Shown here piece by piece: positions 17,043-27,205 of a DNA stretch of 64,000 bases. Where the stretch lies: NCBI GenBank assembly GCA_963842455.1, contig CAWJHE010000017.1, positions 496,001 through 560,000 of the forward strand, given 5' to 3'. Within the stretch, counting starts at the first letter, position 1. The number at the start of each line of letters is the position of its first letter. The translations under genes and the position numbers were made by a program. The stretch is from CAWJHE01 sp963842455 (GTDB lineage Bacteria > Chloroflexota > Anaerolineae > Anaerolineales > UBA4823). The notes under the pieces are model-generated. The model was not told where the DNA came from. It ran no database searches and saw only the letters and a list, made by a program, of their open reading frames with translations.

Positions 17043-17848
17043 CCGCTTTGACGCAGTCACCCGCTTCGACCTGGCGCGCAGCCTGTTCGGCAAAGGCCGC
17101 TACTGGACCACCTGCTACCAGCTGGGGGATGCACTGATCGACAGCGGTTGCGCCCACACCGCCACTGAGTTGATCGGCAACCTGGCAGATACACCGCTGC
17201 AGATCATCCTCAACACCCACACCCACGAAGACCATATCGGCGCTAACGGCTTGCTGCAGCAGGGCAACCCCCAACTGCACCATCTACGCCCACCCGGAAG
17301 CGCTGCCGGTGCTGCACGACCCGCGCAAGGAGCAACCTCTGCAACCCTACCGGCGCCTGTTCTGGGGCTGGCCATTACCCTGCCAGGCTCAGGCGCTGAC
17401 AGACCAGCAAACCCTGACCTGCGGAGATTACACCCTGCGCGCCTTGTTCACCCCTGGGCACAGCCGCGACCATGTTTGTTATTTCGAAGAAAACCGGGGC
17501 TGGCTGTTCAGTGGGGACCTGTTCGTGGGCGGGAAGGATCGCGCCCTGGGTGCAAGCTACGATATCTGGGGCATCATCCGCAGCCTCAAACAAATCTCCG
17601 AGCTGCCCATCCGCATCCTGTTCGCTGGCAGCGCCCGCGTTCGCCCGGAGCCTCTACCCGAGCTGCACGCCAAGATCCACTACCTGGAGGACCTGGGCGG
17701 AAAGGTGCTCGACCTGCACAGCCAGGGATACAGTCTCAACGCCATCGCCAACCGCCTGATGGGACCCCCCATGTGGGTAGAGCTGGTCACCCTGGGACAC
17801 TTCAGCCGCCGCCACCTGGTGCGCTCGTATTTGCGTGACGTAATGTAA
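17029..17848 (+). CDS. MBL-fold metallo-hydrolase, frameshifted near 17,270
   Basis: A metallo-beta-lactamase-fold hydrolase of about 272 residues after correction. The first frame has the metal site NTHTHEDHIGANG (HxHxDH). It breaks in a CCCCC run at about 17,270. The second frame continues with CTIYAHPEALPVLHDP and supplies the remaining metal ligands in LFTPGHSRDHVCYFEE and FSGDLFVGG. The C-terminal 80 residues (LPELHAKIHYLEDLGGKVLDL through LGHFSRRHLVRSYL) look like the helical tail of glyoxalase II-like/lactonase relatives. The start overlaps the reductase gene, indicating coupling. Its stop codon lies in the first partial copy of the tandem repeat that follows. Confidence 0.82.
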
Positions 17849-18424
17849 CGCACACTTTAGTTTGCGCTATGTAACGCACACTTTAGTTTGCGGATTTGCC
17901 GCAGGCAAATATCCTGGATTGGTGTTTGCATAGAACCAAAAGCTAACCCATGCGGCGCAAACAGTAGCCTGGGAACAAACTAACAGTTTGTTCTACATGG
18001 TGCAGCGCTATGTAACGCACACTTTAGTTTGCGGATTTGCCGCAGGCAAATATCCTGGATGGTTGTTTGCATAGAACTGAAAGCTAACCCATGCGGCGCA
18101 AATAGTAGCCTGGGAACAAACTAACAGTTTGTTCTACATGGTGCAGTGCAATGTAACGCAAACTGTTAGTTTGCGGATTTGCCGCAGGCAAATATCCTGG
18201 GTTGTTGTTTGCATAGAACTGAAAGCTAACCCATGCGGCGCAAATAGTAGCCTGGGAACAAACTAATAGTTTGTTCTACATGGTGCAGCGCAATGTAACG
18301 CACACTTTAGTTTGCGGATTTGCCGGAGGCAAATATCCTGGGTTATTGTTTGCATAGAATCGAAAACTAACCCATGCGGCGCAAATAGTAGCCTGGGAAC
18401 AAACTGACAGTTTGTTCTACATTT
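17843..18424. repeat. Four tandem ~141-bp units plus a partial copy, each with three palindromes
   Basis: Units begin with ATGTAACGCA at 17869, 18010, 18151 and 18293; a 26-base partial copy at 17843-17868 starts within the stop codon of the MBL gene, and the fourth unit ends at about 18,420. Each unit holds CGCAMACT...AGTTTGCG, ATTTGCC-GCA-GGCAAAT and GAACAAACT-AAC-AGTTTGTTC. Differences among copies fall largely in loops and linkers (loops AAC, AAC, AAT, GAC), while the stems of the second and third palindromes are unchanged. There is no long ORF, and no unique spacers as in CRISPR. Confidence 0.85.
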
Positions 18425-18644
18425 CTCCACAAAAATCCTTCGTGAGCCTTCGTGTTCCTTCGTGGCTAAAAAATCGCGGAATCATCGGATTTCGTGGAGG
18501 GTTTGTTAACCTGTCCCGGATGGTAATCATGAATCGGAACGAAGTTCCTACTTTTTGCGTCTATAATCCAATCAGATAAAGAAACTGATTAATTCGTCGC
18601 AACGACCCGTCTTACCCGCATGTCCGTGAAAGCAGGTGACCACC
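18425..18644. other. Intergenic region with half of a dispersed repeat
   Basis: The first 50 bases (CCTTCGTGTTCCTTCGTGG) resemble the right arm of the CTTCGTGTTCTTTGTGAC-type repeat seen at 38.1-38.9 kb. A TATAAT lies at 18562-18567, without a clear -35. I see no gene. Confidence 0.4.
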
Positions 18645-19307
18645 ATGATCCAAAAAATCAAACAAATCCCAGCCAAATTCTGGATTGCCGCCGTTATCGT
18701 CCTCGTGTTAGGGGGCGTGGGCGGCTTTCTTATTTTTAGACCCGACCAGAAAGGACCCTCCGGCGGCGGGACAACCGTGCCCATTGTCGAGGGACCCAGC
18801 CCAATCAGCGGAGGCCAAACCGTGACCGAACCCGGCACACAACCCTTATCCGTAGCGCTCAGTGAGGGACAACCCGCGCCCATTGCAGCAGCCCAAAGCG
18901 GCAGCGCCCTGGCGCCCGTCCCTGGAGAGCCGCTCACCCCCGAAGAAATCGAAACCATCCTGGCGCGCCTACCCGCCCTACCTCAGCAGCCTGATCTGCA
19001 AAGCGATTTCCAGCTGGCCCAGCAGCCTATCCCCCCACCGCGCACTGGCGAGACGATCACGGAAAGCTTCCCGCCAGCGCCGCCAACTGATACCGCCCCA
19101 GAAATCGCCAGCGGACCGCTGGAAGTGCTGCGCTATTCACCCGAAGGCGAAATCCCCATCGCCCCCTTCGTCAGCGTCACCTTCAACCAACCCATGGTAC
19201 CCCTGGCCACCCTGGAGCAACTCTCCTCTGCCAATATCCCTGTGCAGATGGAACCCTACCCTGCCCGGAACCTGGCGCTGGCTGGGCACAAAAACCCTGA
19301 CCTTTGA
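18645..19307 (+). CDS. Alpha-2-macroglobulin protein, N-terminal fragment
   Basis: First part of a single large gene (18645-24750) split by three frameshifts. Residues about 12-33 form a membrane anchor (FWIAAVIVLVLGGVGGFLIF), followed by a long Pro/Gly-rich linker and the beginning of a Big_5-like domain (GPLEVLRYSPEGEIPIAPFVSVTFNQPM). The frame is correct to about 19,270, where an extra C (CCCTG for CCTG) throws it out; the last dozen codons to 19,307 are out of frame. The start ATG 18645 is preferred over GTG 18636 because AGGTGA lies 6 bases upstream. Confidence 0.75.
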   Translation: MIQKIKQIPAKFWIAAVIVLVLGGVGGFLIFRPDQKGPSGGGTTVPIVEGPSPISGGQTVTEPGTQPLSVALSEGQPAPIAAAQSGSALAPVPGEPLTPEEIETILARLPALPQQPDLQSDFQLAQQPIPPPRTGETITESFPPAPPTDTAPEIASGPLEVLRYSPEGEIPIAPFVSVTFNQPMVPLATLEQLSSANIPVQMEPYPARNLALAGHKNPDL

Positions 19308-22300
19308 AGTTGACTCTGCTCAAATCGACCGCCTGCCCAAAGCCACCGTCTACCAGCTGAGCGTGCCCGCCGGCACCCAATCCATGACTGGCGGCGTACT
19401 GGCTGAGAGCGTCGAGTGGAGCTTTACCACGCCCCCACCCAAAATCACCAGCCAGTATCCATACGACATTCCTCAGCCGCTGGAGCCACTCATCTTCATC
19501 GCCTTCGACCAGCGCATCAACCCCGCCGCTATGCTGGAAAGCATCCAGGTGACCGCTGGAAACCAGCCTGTAAAGCTCATCCTGGCTAGCGAAGAAGAAA
19601 TCCAGCAACAAACTCAAATCCAGAGCCTGGTGAAAAACAGCCTGGAAGGACGCTGGCTGGCTTTCAAACCCGCTGAAGCGCTGCCGGGAGACACGCAAAT
19701 CAATGTCACCGTCGGCCCCGGCGCACCCTCCGCCGAAGGACCGCTGACCACCACGGAGGCGCAGTCCTTCAGCTTCCGCACCTACGCCCCCCTGACCATC
19801 GTAGACCACCGCTGCTCGTGGGGCGGTGAAATTTGCCGGCCACTGTCGCCCTTCACCATCCGCTTCAACAATCCCCTGGACGCCCAGGTTTATCAAGAAA
19901 GCATGATCCGCATCGCACCCGAACTACCCGGCGCTAATGCCAATATTTTCGGCGACACCCTGCAGATCCAGGGCGCTTCCGCCGGACAAACCACCTACAC
20001 GGTCACCCTTTCTGGAGAGATCCAGGATATCTTCGGCCAGACCCTGGGCCGCGACCAAAAAGTGACCTTCAAAGTCGGCCCAGCCCAGGCGCAACTGTTC
20101 GGACTGGAATCAAATTTCGTGACCCTCGACCCAGCCCTGGAAAAACCAGCCCTGAGCCTGTACAGCATTAATTATCGTAAACTGGATGTCAGCATCTACC
20201 GCGTGCAGCCTGCCGATTGGATCAACTTCAAACGCTACCTGCGGGAATTTAACAACAAAAACGGTATCACTACCCCACCTGGTCAACAGGTGTTTAACGG
20301 CAGCCTGCCCATAGAAGCCCCCAGCGATGCCCTGACCGAGGTGAGCATCGACCTTTCGAAATACATGGACGGCGACTTCGGACATTTTATTGTGATCGTA
20401 AGCCCTCCATCCGAACTGTTTAAGAACAAAGATGAAGTGCAGTGGCAAACCGTGCGCGCCTGGGTGCAGATCACCCAAATCGGGCTGGATGCCTACACGG
20501 ACCATTCCGACATGCTGGTGTGGGCCACCAACCTGAAGGACGGCGCCCCCCTGGCGGATGTGACCGTCACCGCCCAGCCCACTGGTCAGCAAGTCCGCAC
20601 CGCAGCGGATGGCACGGTCAAACTGGCCATCCCTAAGAATGCCTCTTACCTGGTGGCTGTCAAAGGCGCCGACCAGGCCCTGCTGCCGCGCTCCGTCTAC
20701 CCCTGGGATGAAGACACCTGGCAAACCCTGCTGGTGTACGACGAGCTGCGCTGGTATGTCTTCGATGACCGCCAGATGTACCGCCCTGGCGAAGAAGTGC
20801 ATATCAAAGGCTGGCTGCGGCGTATCGGCGGCAAACAGCAGGGAGATGTCAATTTGGTAGGCCCGGCGATCAACAATATCACCTATCGCCTGGTCGACTC
20901 GCAGGGCAACGAGCTGGCCAACGGCGGCCTGCCGGTCAACGCCCTGGGCGGCTTCGACCTGCTGCTGCAATTGCCCGAAGCAGTCAACCTGGGCTACACC
21001 CAGCTGATCCTGGATGCCTATGGCGACCTGGGCAATTTGACCAACACCACCTACGGGCATAGCTTCCAGATCCAGGAATTCCGGCGACCCGAGTTCGAAG
21101 TCAAGGCGCGAGCAGAAACGCCCGGCCCGTACTTCGCCGGGGAATCCGCCGTGGTCGCCGTGGAAGCCAAATACTACGCCGGCGATCCCCTGCCCAACGC
21201 ACAGGTCAACTGGCTGGTGACCACCACCCCCAGCCAGTACGCGCCGCCCAACTGGCCTGATTTCACCTTCGGCGAATGGCAGCCCATCTGGTGGTGGCGT
21301 TTTGAGGAATTTCCTTACGAGCGCGGTGAAAGCCAGAGCTTTAGCGGCACGACCGACGCCAGCGGAACCCATTACCTGCAACTGGATTTTGAAGGCGGCA
21401 AGAACCGTCCCTACAGCGTGCAGGCCGAAGCCACCGTGATGGACGTCAACCGCCAGGCCTGGAGCAGCGCTACTAACCTGCTGGTGCACCCGGCCGATCT
21501 GTATGTCGGCTTGCGCAGCGATCGCTATTTTGTACCACGCGGCACACCCCTCAAGATCGACCTGATCGTCACCGACCTGGACGGCAACCCGGTGTCCGAC
21601 CGGCCCATCCAGGTGCAGGCCGCCCGCATGGAGTGGAAACTGCGCAGCGGGGAGTGGCAGGAAGTCGAAGCCGATGTGCAGACCTGCAATGTAGGCTCAA
21701 AGGCTGAGCCGGTCAGCTGCGTGTTCGAGACCCCCATCGGCGGCAGCTACCAGATCACCGCCACCATCAGCGACGCCCAGGGACGCCCCAACCAGAGCCG
21801 CCTGACGCGCTGGGTGAGCGGCGCCGAACGCCCCGCCTCGCGCAAGATCGAGCAGGAAAGCCTGACCCTGATCCCCAACCAGGAAAGCTACCAGCCCGGC
21901 GATACCGCCCAGGTGCTGGTGCAGGCGCCCTTCAGCCCCGCCGAAGGCCTGCTCACCGTCAGCCGCAGCGGCATCCTGTACACCCAACGCTTCCAGATCA
22001 CCGAAGGCAGCGCCACCCTGGAGATCCCCATCCTGGAAGAGCACCTGCCCAACCTGGACATCCAGGTCGACCTGGTGGGCGCTGCCCCGCGCACAGACGC
22101 CGCCGGCGAGACGCTCAGCGATATCCCGCCCCGCCCGGCTTACGCTTCCGGCAGCCTGACCCTGAACATTCCTCCATTGCTACGCACCCTGCAGCTAGAG
22201 CTCACACCGGCTCAGACGGAGCTGGAACCCGGCGGCGAGACCACCCTGGACCTGCGGCTGCAAGACGCCTCCGGCGAGCCTGTGGCTGAGGCCGAAGTGG

Positions 22301-22641
22301 CCGTGGTGGTGGTCGACGAAGCCATCCTGGCCCTGAGCAACTACACCCTGGCCGACCCGCTCAGCATCTTCTATAGCCAGCGCTACGCCTATCTTTCCAG
22401 CCTGTACGGGCGCGCCAGCATTATCCTGGTCGATCCGCTCTCCCTGAGCGAAGACGGCGCGGCGCGCGACAACATGGCTTTGGCAACGATGACCGTCGAA
22501 AAAGCCGTCATGGAACAGGCCGCGCCGATGGAAGCCCCCGCCCCGATGGCCGGCGCACCTGACAGCGCGATGAGGCCGCACAGCCTGCCATCCAGATGCG
22601 CAGCGATTTCAACCCGCTGGCCCTGTTCGCCCCCACGGTGA
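19271..22641 (+). CDS. Alpha-2-macroglobulin protein, central fragment (MG domains)
   Basis: The frame opens far upstream but real coding starts at about 19,271 with WRWLGTKTLTFEVDSAQI. It contains two Big_5-like domains, then the A2M macroglobulin-like domains: WYVFDDRQMYRPGEEVHIKGW (MG1/2 region), EFRRPEFEVKA, and the A2M_BRD part AEVAVVVVDEAILALSNYT. The frame is lost at about 22,570 where the next frame picks up QPAIQMRSDFNPLALF. Bacterial alpha-2-macroglobulins are envelope proteins that trap attacking proteases in a flexible cage. An antisense open frame covering most of this stretch is a composition shadow. Confidence 0.85.
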
Positions 22642-24750
22642 TGACCGGCGCTGACGGACGCGCCCAGGTCTCGATCAAGCTGCCCGATAACCTGACCCGC
22701 TACCGGGTGATGGCCGTGGCCGTGGACAAGGGCGGCAGCCAGTTCGGCAGCGCCGAGAGCAACCTGACCGCCCGCCTGCCCCTGATGGTGCGCCCCTCCG
22801 CCCCGCGCTTCCTCAACTTCGGCGACCAGCTCGAATTGCCCGTGGTGCTGCAAAACCAAACGAATGAACCCATGCAGGTGGAAGTGGTGGTGCGCGCCGC
22901 CAACCTGGAATTCACCGCCAGCCAGGGTCTGCGCGTGGAAGTGCCCGCCCACGACCGGGTGGAAGTGCGCTTCCCCGCCACCACCCTGATGGCTGGGGAG
23001 GTCGTGCTGCAAGCTGCGGCTGTATCCGGCCCCTACGCCGACGCCGCCACCCTGACGTTCCCTGTCTACACCCCCGCCACCACCGAGGCCTTTGCTACCT
23101 ACGGCGTGCTGGATGAAGGCGCAGTCGCCCAACCCCTGGCCGCTCCCAGCGGGGTCTTCACCCAGTTCGGCGGGCTGGAGATCAACACCTCCTCCACCGC
23201 CCTGCAGACCCTGACCGACGCCGTGCTCTACCTGGTGTCTTACCCCTACGAGTGCAGCGAGCAGCTGGCCTCGCGCATCCTGGGGGTCGCCGCCCTGCGC
23301 GATGTGCTCAGCGCCTTCCAGGCCGAGGGCCTGCCCAGCCCAGAGGAGCTGGAAGCGGCTGTGCTGCGTGATATCGAGCGCCTGAAAGGCATGCAAAACG
23401 ACGACGGCGGCTTCCCCACCTGGCAGCGCGGCCGCGACTCGATCCCCTTCCACAGCATCCACGTGGCGCACGCCCTGCAGCGCGCCGCCCTGAAAGGCTA
23501 CACCGTGCCCGGCGGCATGCTGGAAAGCGCCCGCCAGTACCTGCAGGAGATCGAAAGCCATTACCCGCACTGGTACGGCGAGGACACCCGCCGCACCCTG
23601 AGCGCCTACGCCCTGTACGTGCGCGACCTGATGGGCGACTCCGACCCGCAGAAAGCCCTGCGCCTGATCGACGAGGCCTCCCTCGAAAAGCTCTCGCTGG
23701 ATGCCATCGGCTGGCTGTGGCCGGTGCTGATCGACGCCCCCGGCGCCCAGGATCAGCTCGAAGCCATCCGCCTGCGGGTGAGCAACAGCGTGGTCGAGAC
23801 CCCCGGCGCGGCCAACTTCATCACCCGCTTCGACGAAGAGAACTACCTGCTGCTGGGCTCCAACCGGCGCACGGATGCCCTGCTGCTGGACGCCCTGATC
23901 CTGGATAACCCGCAGCACGACCTGATCCCCAAGCTGGTCAACGGTCTGCTGGCGCACACCGAAAAAGGGCGCTGGAACAACACCCAGGAGAACCTGTTCG
24001 TGCTGCTGGCCCTGGACCGTTACTTCAACACCTTCGAAACCCAGACCCCCGACTTCGTGGCCCGCATCTGGCTGGGCGAGACCTACGCCGGCGAGCACGA
24101 GTTCCGCGGCCGCACCACCGAGCGCCGCGAGACCCTGGTCCCGATGAGCTACCTGGCCGAGCTGCCCTGGGATACCGGCAGCCTGCAGAACCTGGTGCTG
24201 AGCAAGGACGGCCCCGGACGCCTGTACTACCGCCTGGGTCTGCGCTACGCCCCGCTCGACCTGCAGCAGGACCCGCTGGATATGGGCTTCGTGGTGCAGC
24301 GCGTCTACGAAGCCATAGACGACCCCGAGGATGTGCGCCAGGATGAGAACGGCGTGTGGCATATCCGCGCCGGGGCGCGCGTGCGCGTGCACCTGACCAT
24401 GGTCGCCAGCAGCCGCCGCTACCACGTCGCCCTGGTCGACCCCCTGCCCGCCGGCCTGGAGATCGTCAACCCCACGCTGGCCGTCTCGGGCAGCATCCCG
24501 CAAGACCCCGAACAGCAGCGAATCCCGCTACGGCTGGTGGTGGTGGGGCCCCTGGTTCGACCACCAGAACCTGCGCGACGAGCGCGCCGAAGCCTTCACC
24601 CCCCTGCTGTGGGACGGGGTCTACCAGTACACCTATATCGCCCGCGCCACCACACCCGGCACCTTCGTCGTCCCCCCCGCCAAGGCGGAGGAGATGTACT
24701 CGCCGGAGGTGTTTGGGAGGAGTGGTAGTGATGTGGTGGTGGTGGAGTAG
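22596..24750 (+). CDS. Alpha-2-macroglobulin protein, C-terminal fragment with thioester
   Basis: Carries the A2M domain (NPLALFAPTVMTGADGRAQV, VKLPDNLTRYRVMAVAV-like) and the complement-like alpha-alpha toroid with the thioester site CSEQ in YPYECSEQLASRILG (codons 23253-23264), then DDGGFPTW and repeated helices. The frame reads to about 24,507; an extra C in CCCC shifts it, and the true end in the next frame runs through WWWWGPWFDHQN to EEMYSPEVFG and a TAG at 24748-24750. With the thioester present, this is the trapping type that can link covalently to a protease. The total corrected length is about 2,035 residues. No peptidoglycan glycosyltransferase (PbpC) partner is adjacent. Confidence 0.88.
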
Positions 24751-24763
24751 ATAGAAATTGATA

Positions 24764-24803
24764 TGTGTGCAAAACCTTCGGATATCCGAAGGTTTTGCAC
24801 ACA
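24764..24803. terminator. Perfect 40-bp palindrome between convergent genes
   Basis: A 20-base arm, beginning TGTGTGCAAAACC, is exactly repeated in reverse complement with the centre between 24783 and 24784 (GGAT/ATCC). It lies between the macroglobulin gene and the convergent AbiEii-like gene. It has only a TTTT inside the stem, so it may be a bidirectional terminator or a protein-binding or DNA-cruciform site. Confidence 0.6.
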
Positions 24804-24860
24804 CAGTATAAAGAGAGAGGGTATCTCCGCGAGATTATGAAAGTGTAAGTATGATCTATC

Positions 24861-25688
24861 CTATGATCGCTGAACCTTACTCAGCAAATATTGGATTCGT
24901 TCAAAAGCATCTCTTTGAATGAAGGCGCGTGTTTCAACGTCACTTTCCCCCAAAAAGTTCACAACAAATACCGGACCAGCTGATTGAGGCGAAGAAAATT
25001 TCTGAGCCAGTATCTCTAATCCTTCTCCAAGCAAAGGGTGTTGTGGAAATTCCAGAAACTCCTGAACCAGGCGGTCTAAACCACCAGGAAAATTCGTCAA
25101 ACAATAATAGATATCATACGCATCTTTCTCTTTCAAACGGCCATTCAATGCCTGGGCTTTCATCATTAAAAAAGGAACGACCGAAGCAACCTGAATCCTG
25201 GCAATATCCTCTCCGCCATCTGGTAGCACACCATCTAAAGAAACCCAAACCGGATTATGAAAAGCCAGATCACAAGCGCGTGCTTTGCGAGGCTGCATAT
25301 CCTGGATGATTTGAGTGCGATGCTTTTTACCAGTACCGCCGTACTCACCTGAGAGGAAATCGACTTCAATCTTAATTTCCCTGTGCTCAATTTGTATCGT
25401 TCGGAAAAATGTAAACGGTTGTTCACCTATAACGTAACCACGACGTAACAATAATTCCCGAATAGATTTATATCCCACATCCGGAATAGATTGGTGGTCC
25501 AGGGCAATATCGACATCCAGTGTGCCAATATGCGGCTCATTAACCTCATCAAAAATCAACCCGGGAACAGATCCCCCGACCACAACCATCCCATCGCTGT
25601 ATTCATTCAGCAAACGAGCTAATTCTAAGAGTACACGCCGGGCAGCTTCGACCAGGATCAGGTCATATTCACTGCGGAGATTTGCCAT
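24861..25688 (-). CDS. AbiEii-like nucleotidyltransferase (type IV toxin candidate)
   Basis: A 275-residue nucleotidyltransferase-fold protein. VVVGGSVPGLIF is the GG(S/x) motif, and EPHIGTLDVDIAL holds the D-x-D metal pair of the pol-beta fold; KIEVDFLSGEYG adds the third acidic residue. The part after that (MMKAQALNGRLKEKDAYDIYYCL) is the usual helical segment of AbiEii/AbiGii-type toxins. These enzymes add nucleotides to tRNAs or other targets and halt growth. It overlaps the upstream partner by 31 bases, so the pair is translationally coupled in the antitoxin-first order expected of type IV systems. Alternative: a housekeeping nucleotidyltransferase, less likely from context. Confidence 0.75.
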   Translation of the reverse strand: MANLRSEYDLILVEAARRVLLELARLLNEYSDGMVVVGGSVPGLIFDEVNEPHIGTLDVDIALDHQSIPDVGYKSIRELLLRRGYVIGEQPFTFFRTIQIEHREIKIEVDFLSGEYGGTGKKHRTQIIQDMQPRKARACDLAFHNPVWVSLDGVLPDGGEDIARIQVASVVPFLMMKAQALNGRLKEKDAYDIYYCLTNFPGGLDRLVQEFLEFPQHPLLGEGLEILAQKFSSPQSAGPVFVVNFLGESDVETRAFIQRDAFERIQYLLSKVQRS

Positions 25689-26740
25689 GATGGTTTAATC
25701 ACCTCCTGGAAGAGAAAGTCTGCTGCTTCTTCACCGCGCCCAGGATAACCTTTGAGATCCAGGTACACCTGGATGGGTGAAGCGATTTTCAATTCATCGA
25801 TTAAACTGGAATCCCAAAAGACGCCGGCATCATAAGGTTGGATCAGCGTGACATTGGCTCCGCTTTCCACCCATTTAAGACCAAGGTCAGCTGCAATCGC
25901 ATCCACCTTGTTCTCGATATAAATCATCGCCCGTTGACCTTTGACGACCGGCGAAAGACGATTCGCAGCCGAGAAGCCAGTCAAAGCATAGCGAATATTT
26001 CTCTGGGCACATACCTCAGCAATCTGCCTTTCGATTTCCGGCAAAGGTTGCAGAGTGTAATAGTTCAGCAATTTGCTCTTTTCCAGGGAATAATGGCTCA
26101 CCCAATCGAGCAGCAAAGCCTCTGGCTGGCTTAAGCGAATCCCCTCCGCCGTTTTCAACAGCCACTCTTCCTCCCGCAGCTTCTTACTCACCTGTGAAAT
26201 CATCCCCAGGCTGACACCAGCAGTCTCAGCCAGCTCCACAGTCTTCCAATAGCGGATAACATCGCTCAACAACACCCTCAAAATCCGCTCCGATTTAGGT
26301 GCATAAAGTGAGACCAGGCCAGTCTTAAATGGATAGCGATTGGGTAAATTCTCGCGGCTGATAAACACTTGCTGGAAAGCCAGGTAACAATTCCCTGATA
26401 GATCCACATAGCCCACCCCAGCCTGCTTGCAGATACCAGCAGACACAGGAGAAATATAGGGCGCCATCACAACCCCATAGGTGGATGGCAGTTTCTTCAA
26501 AGCGACCAACAGTGAGTTAACAGCCTCACGCACACGTTTGGGAGTGCCAGGAGATTTGATCTCAACCAGGATTTCCTGGTCAAAATCCTTTCCTTGTAGC
26601 CCGACTTGAAAATCCAGTTTTGAACTACCTGGTTTCCGGCGCGACAAATCCACCCTCACAAAAGGCACCGACAACAGGCACTCTTGCAGGGCAGTCAGGC
26701 TTAATTCAAGAAGATCAGCTGTTTTTAACATTATTGCCAT
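25658..26740 (-). CDS. AbiEi-like antitoxin with nuclease-like N-terminal domain
   Basis: A 360-residue protein preceding the AbiEii-like gene. Residues about 165-205 form a winged helix (VELAETAGVSLGMISQVSKKLREEEWL), and the C-terminal half (YALTGFSAANRLSP, PYDAGVFWDSSLID) resembles the AbiEi toxin-binding region. Unusually, the wHTH is not N-terminal: residues about 25-130 instead look like a restriction-nuclease fold, with LDFQVGLQ, then ILVEIKSPGTPKRV (E-x-K). The start may be the ATG at 26740 or 26731. An 18-bp palindrome touches the start and should be its own operator. A role as antitoxin and repressor is inferred from the gene pair. Confidence 0.65.
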   Translation of the reverse strand: MAIMLKTADLLELSLTALQECLLSVPFVRVDLSRRKPGSSKLDFQVGLQGKDFDQEILVEIKSPGTPKRVREAVNSLLVALKKLPSTYGVVMAPYISPVSAGICKQAGVGYVDLSGNCYLAFQQVFISRENLPNRYPFKTGLVSLYAPKSERILRVLLSDVIRYWKTVELAETAGVSLGMISQVSKKLREEEWLLKTAEGIRLSQPEALLLDWVSHYSLEKSKLLNYYTLQPLPEIERQIAEVCAQRNIRYALTGFSAANRLSPVVKGQRAMIYIENKVDAIAADLGLKWVESGANVTLIQPYDAGVFWDSSLIDELKIASPIQVYLDLKGYPGRGEEAADFLFQEVIKPSWQISAVNMT

Positions 26741-26758
26741 TTTTAATAACTATTAAAA
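26741..26758 (-). promoter_or_regulatory. Palindromic operator of the AbiE-like pair
   Basis: TTTTAATA-AC-TATTAAAA is a perfect 8-base inverted repeat lying directly against the start codon of the antitoxin. AbiEi antitoxins repress their own operons by binding inverted repeats. Confidence 0.55.
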
Positions 26759-26841
26759 CACACCTCTTTATTAAAAACAAGGGATAGTGGTAAAATAACC
26801 AACAATTAGTAATCCAGCAGGTCCAAAAGGAAGGATCAGCC

Positions 26842-27042
26842 ATGAGAAAATCAACTCCAATACGAATCCGAAAAAATGGCGCTTTGACGCTGCCTATCGA
26901 ACTGCGCCGCGAATACAACCTGGACGAGGGAGACACCCTCACCCTGCTTGACCTGGATGACGGCGCCTTCCTGTTAGAAGCCAAGCGCAAAGAGGACCCA
27001 GGTGATCAAGTTGCCAAGGTAGTAAAAGCTCATCGTACATAA
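26842..27042 (+). CDS. AbrB/MazE/SpoVT-type DNA-binding protein
   Basis: A 66-residue swapped-hairpin AbrB-type protein: STPIRIRKNGALTLPIELRR, then LDEGDTLTLLDLDDGAFLLE. Such proteins are antitoxins (MazE/VapB type) or transition regulators. GGAAGG lies 8 bases before the ATG. No toxin follows within 160 bases; the next gene is DUF5661, so it may be an orphan antitoxin or act on the divergent AbiE-like pair, whose operator lies 83 bases upstream. The domain call is firm, the partner is not. Confidence 0.8.
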   Translation: MRKSTPIRIRKNGALTLPIELRREYNLDEGDTLTLLDLDDGAFLLEAKRKEDPGDQVAKVVKAHRT

Positions 27043-27205
27043 AAGGCCATGCAAATTCATCCGTAATATGAATATATAAAAAAAGAAAGCTTTGCGTGCT
27101 TGGCGAACTTTGCGAGAGATCAGATTGCTTCACAAAGAACGTTCGCAATGACAGCGCTCTCTGCGGGCTCTGCGAGAGACCTCAAAAATGTAATTAGGAG
27201 AAAAA
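27043..27205. repeat. Intergenic region with dispersed repeat remnant
   Basis: Bases about 27,085-27,180 contain GCTTTGCGTGCTTGGCGAAC, AGATCAGATTGCTTCACAAA and GTTCGCAATGACA, variants of common dispersed intergenic repeats (ATTGCTTC...CGCAATGAC). The DUF5661 ribosome site TAGGAG follows at about 27,195. I see no gene. Confidence 0.45.

Noticed and set aside
17843..18424. CRISPR array
   Set aside because: The units are ~141 bp and nearly identical over their full length, with no unique spacers and no cas genes nearby.
20110..21489. A 459-codon open frame on the minus strand
   Set aside because: Another antisense shadow of the macroglobulin gene with no start context and no recognisable protein.
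22389..24503. A 704-codon open frame on the minus strand
   Set aside because: It lies wholly antisense to the macroglobulin gene, is rich in His, Gln, Val and Ala as expected from mirrored GC-rich codons, and shows no domain. The plus strand has clear A2M motifs, including CSEQ.
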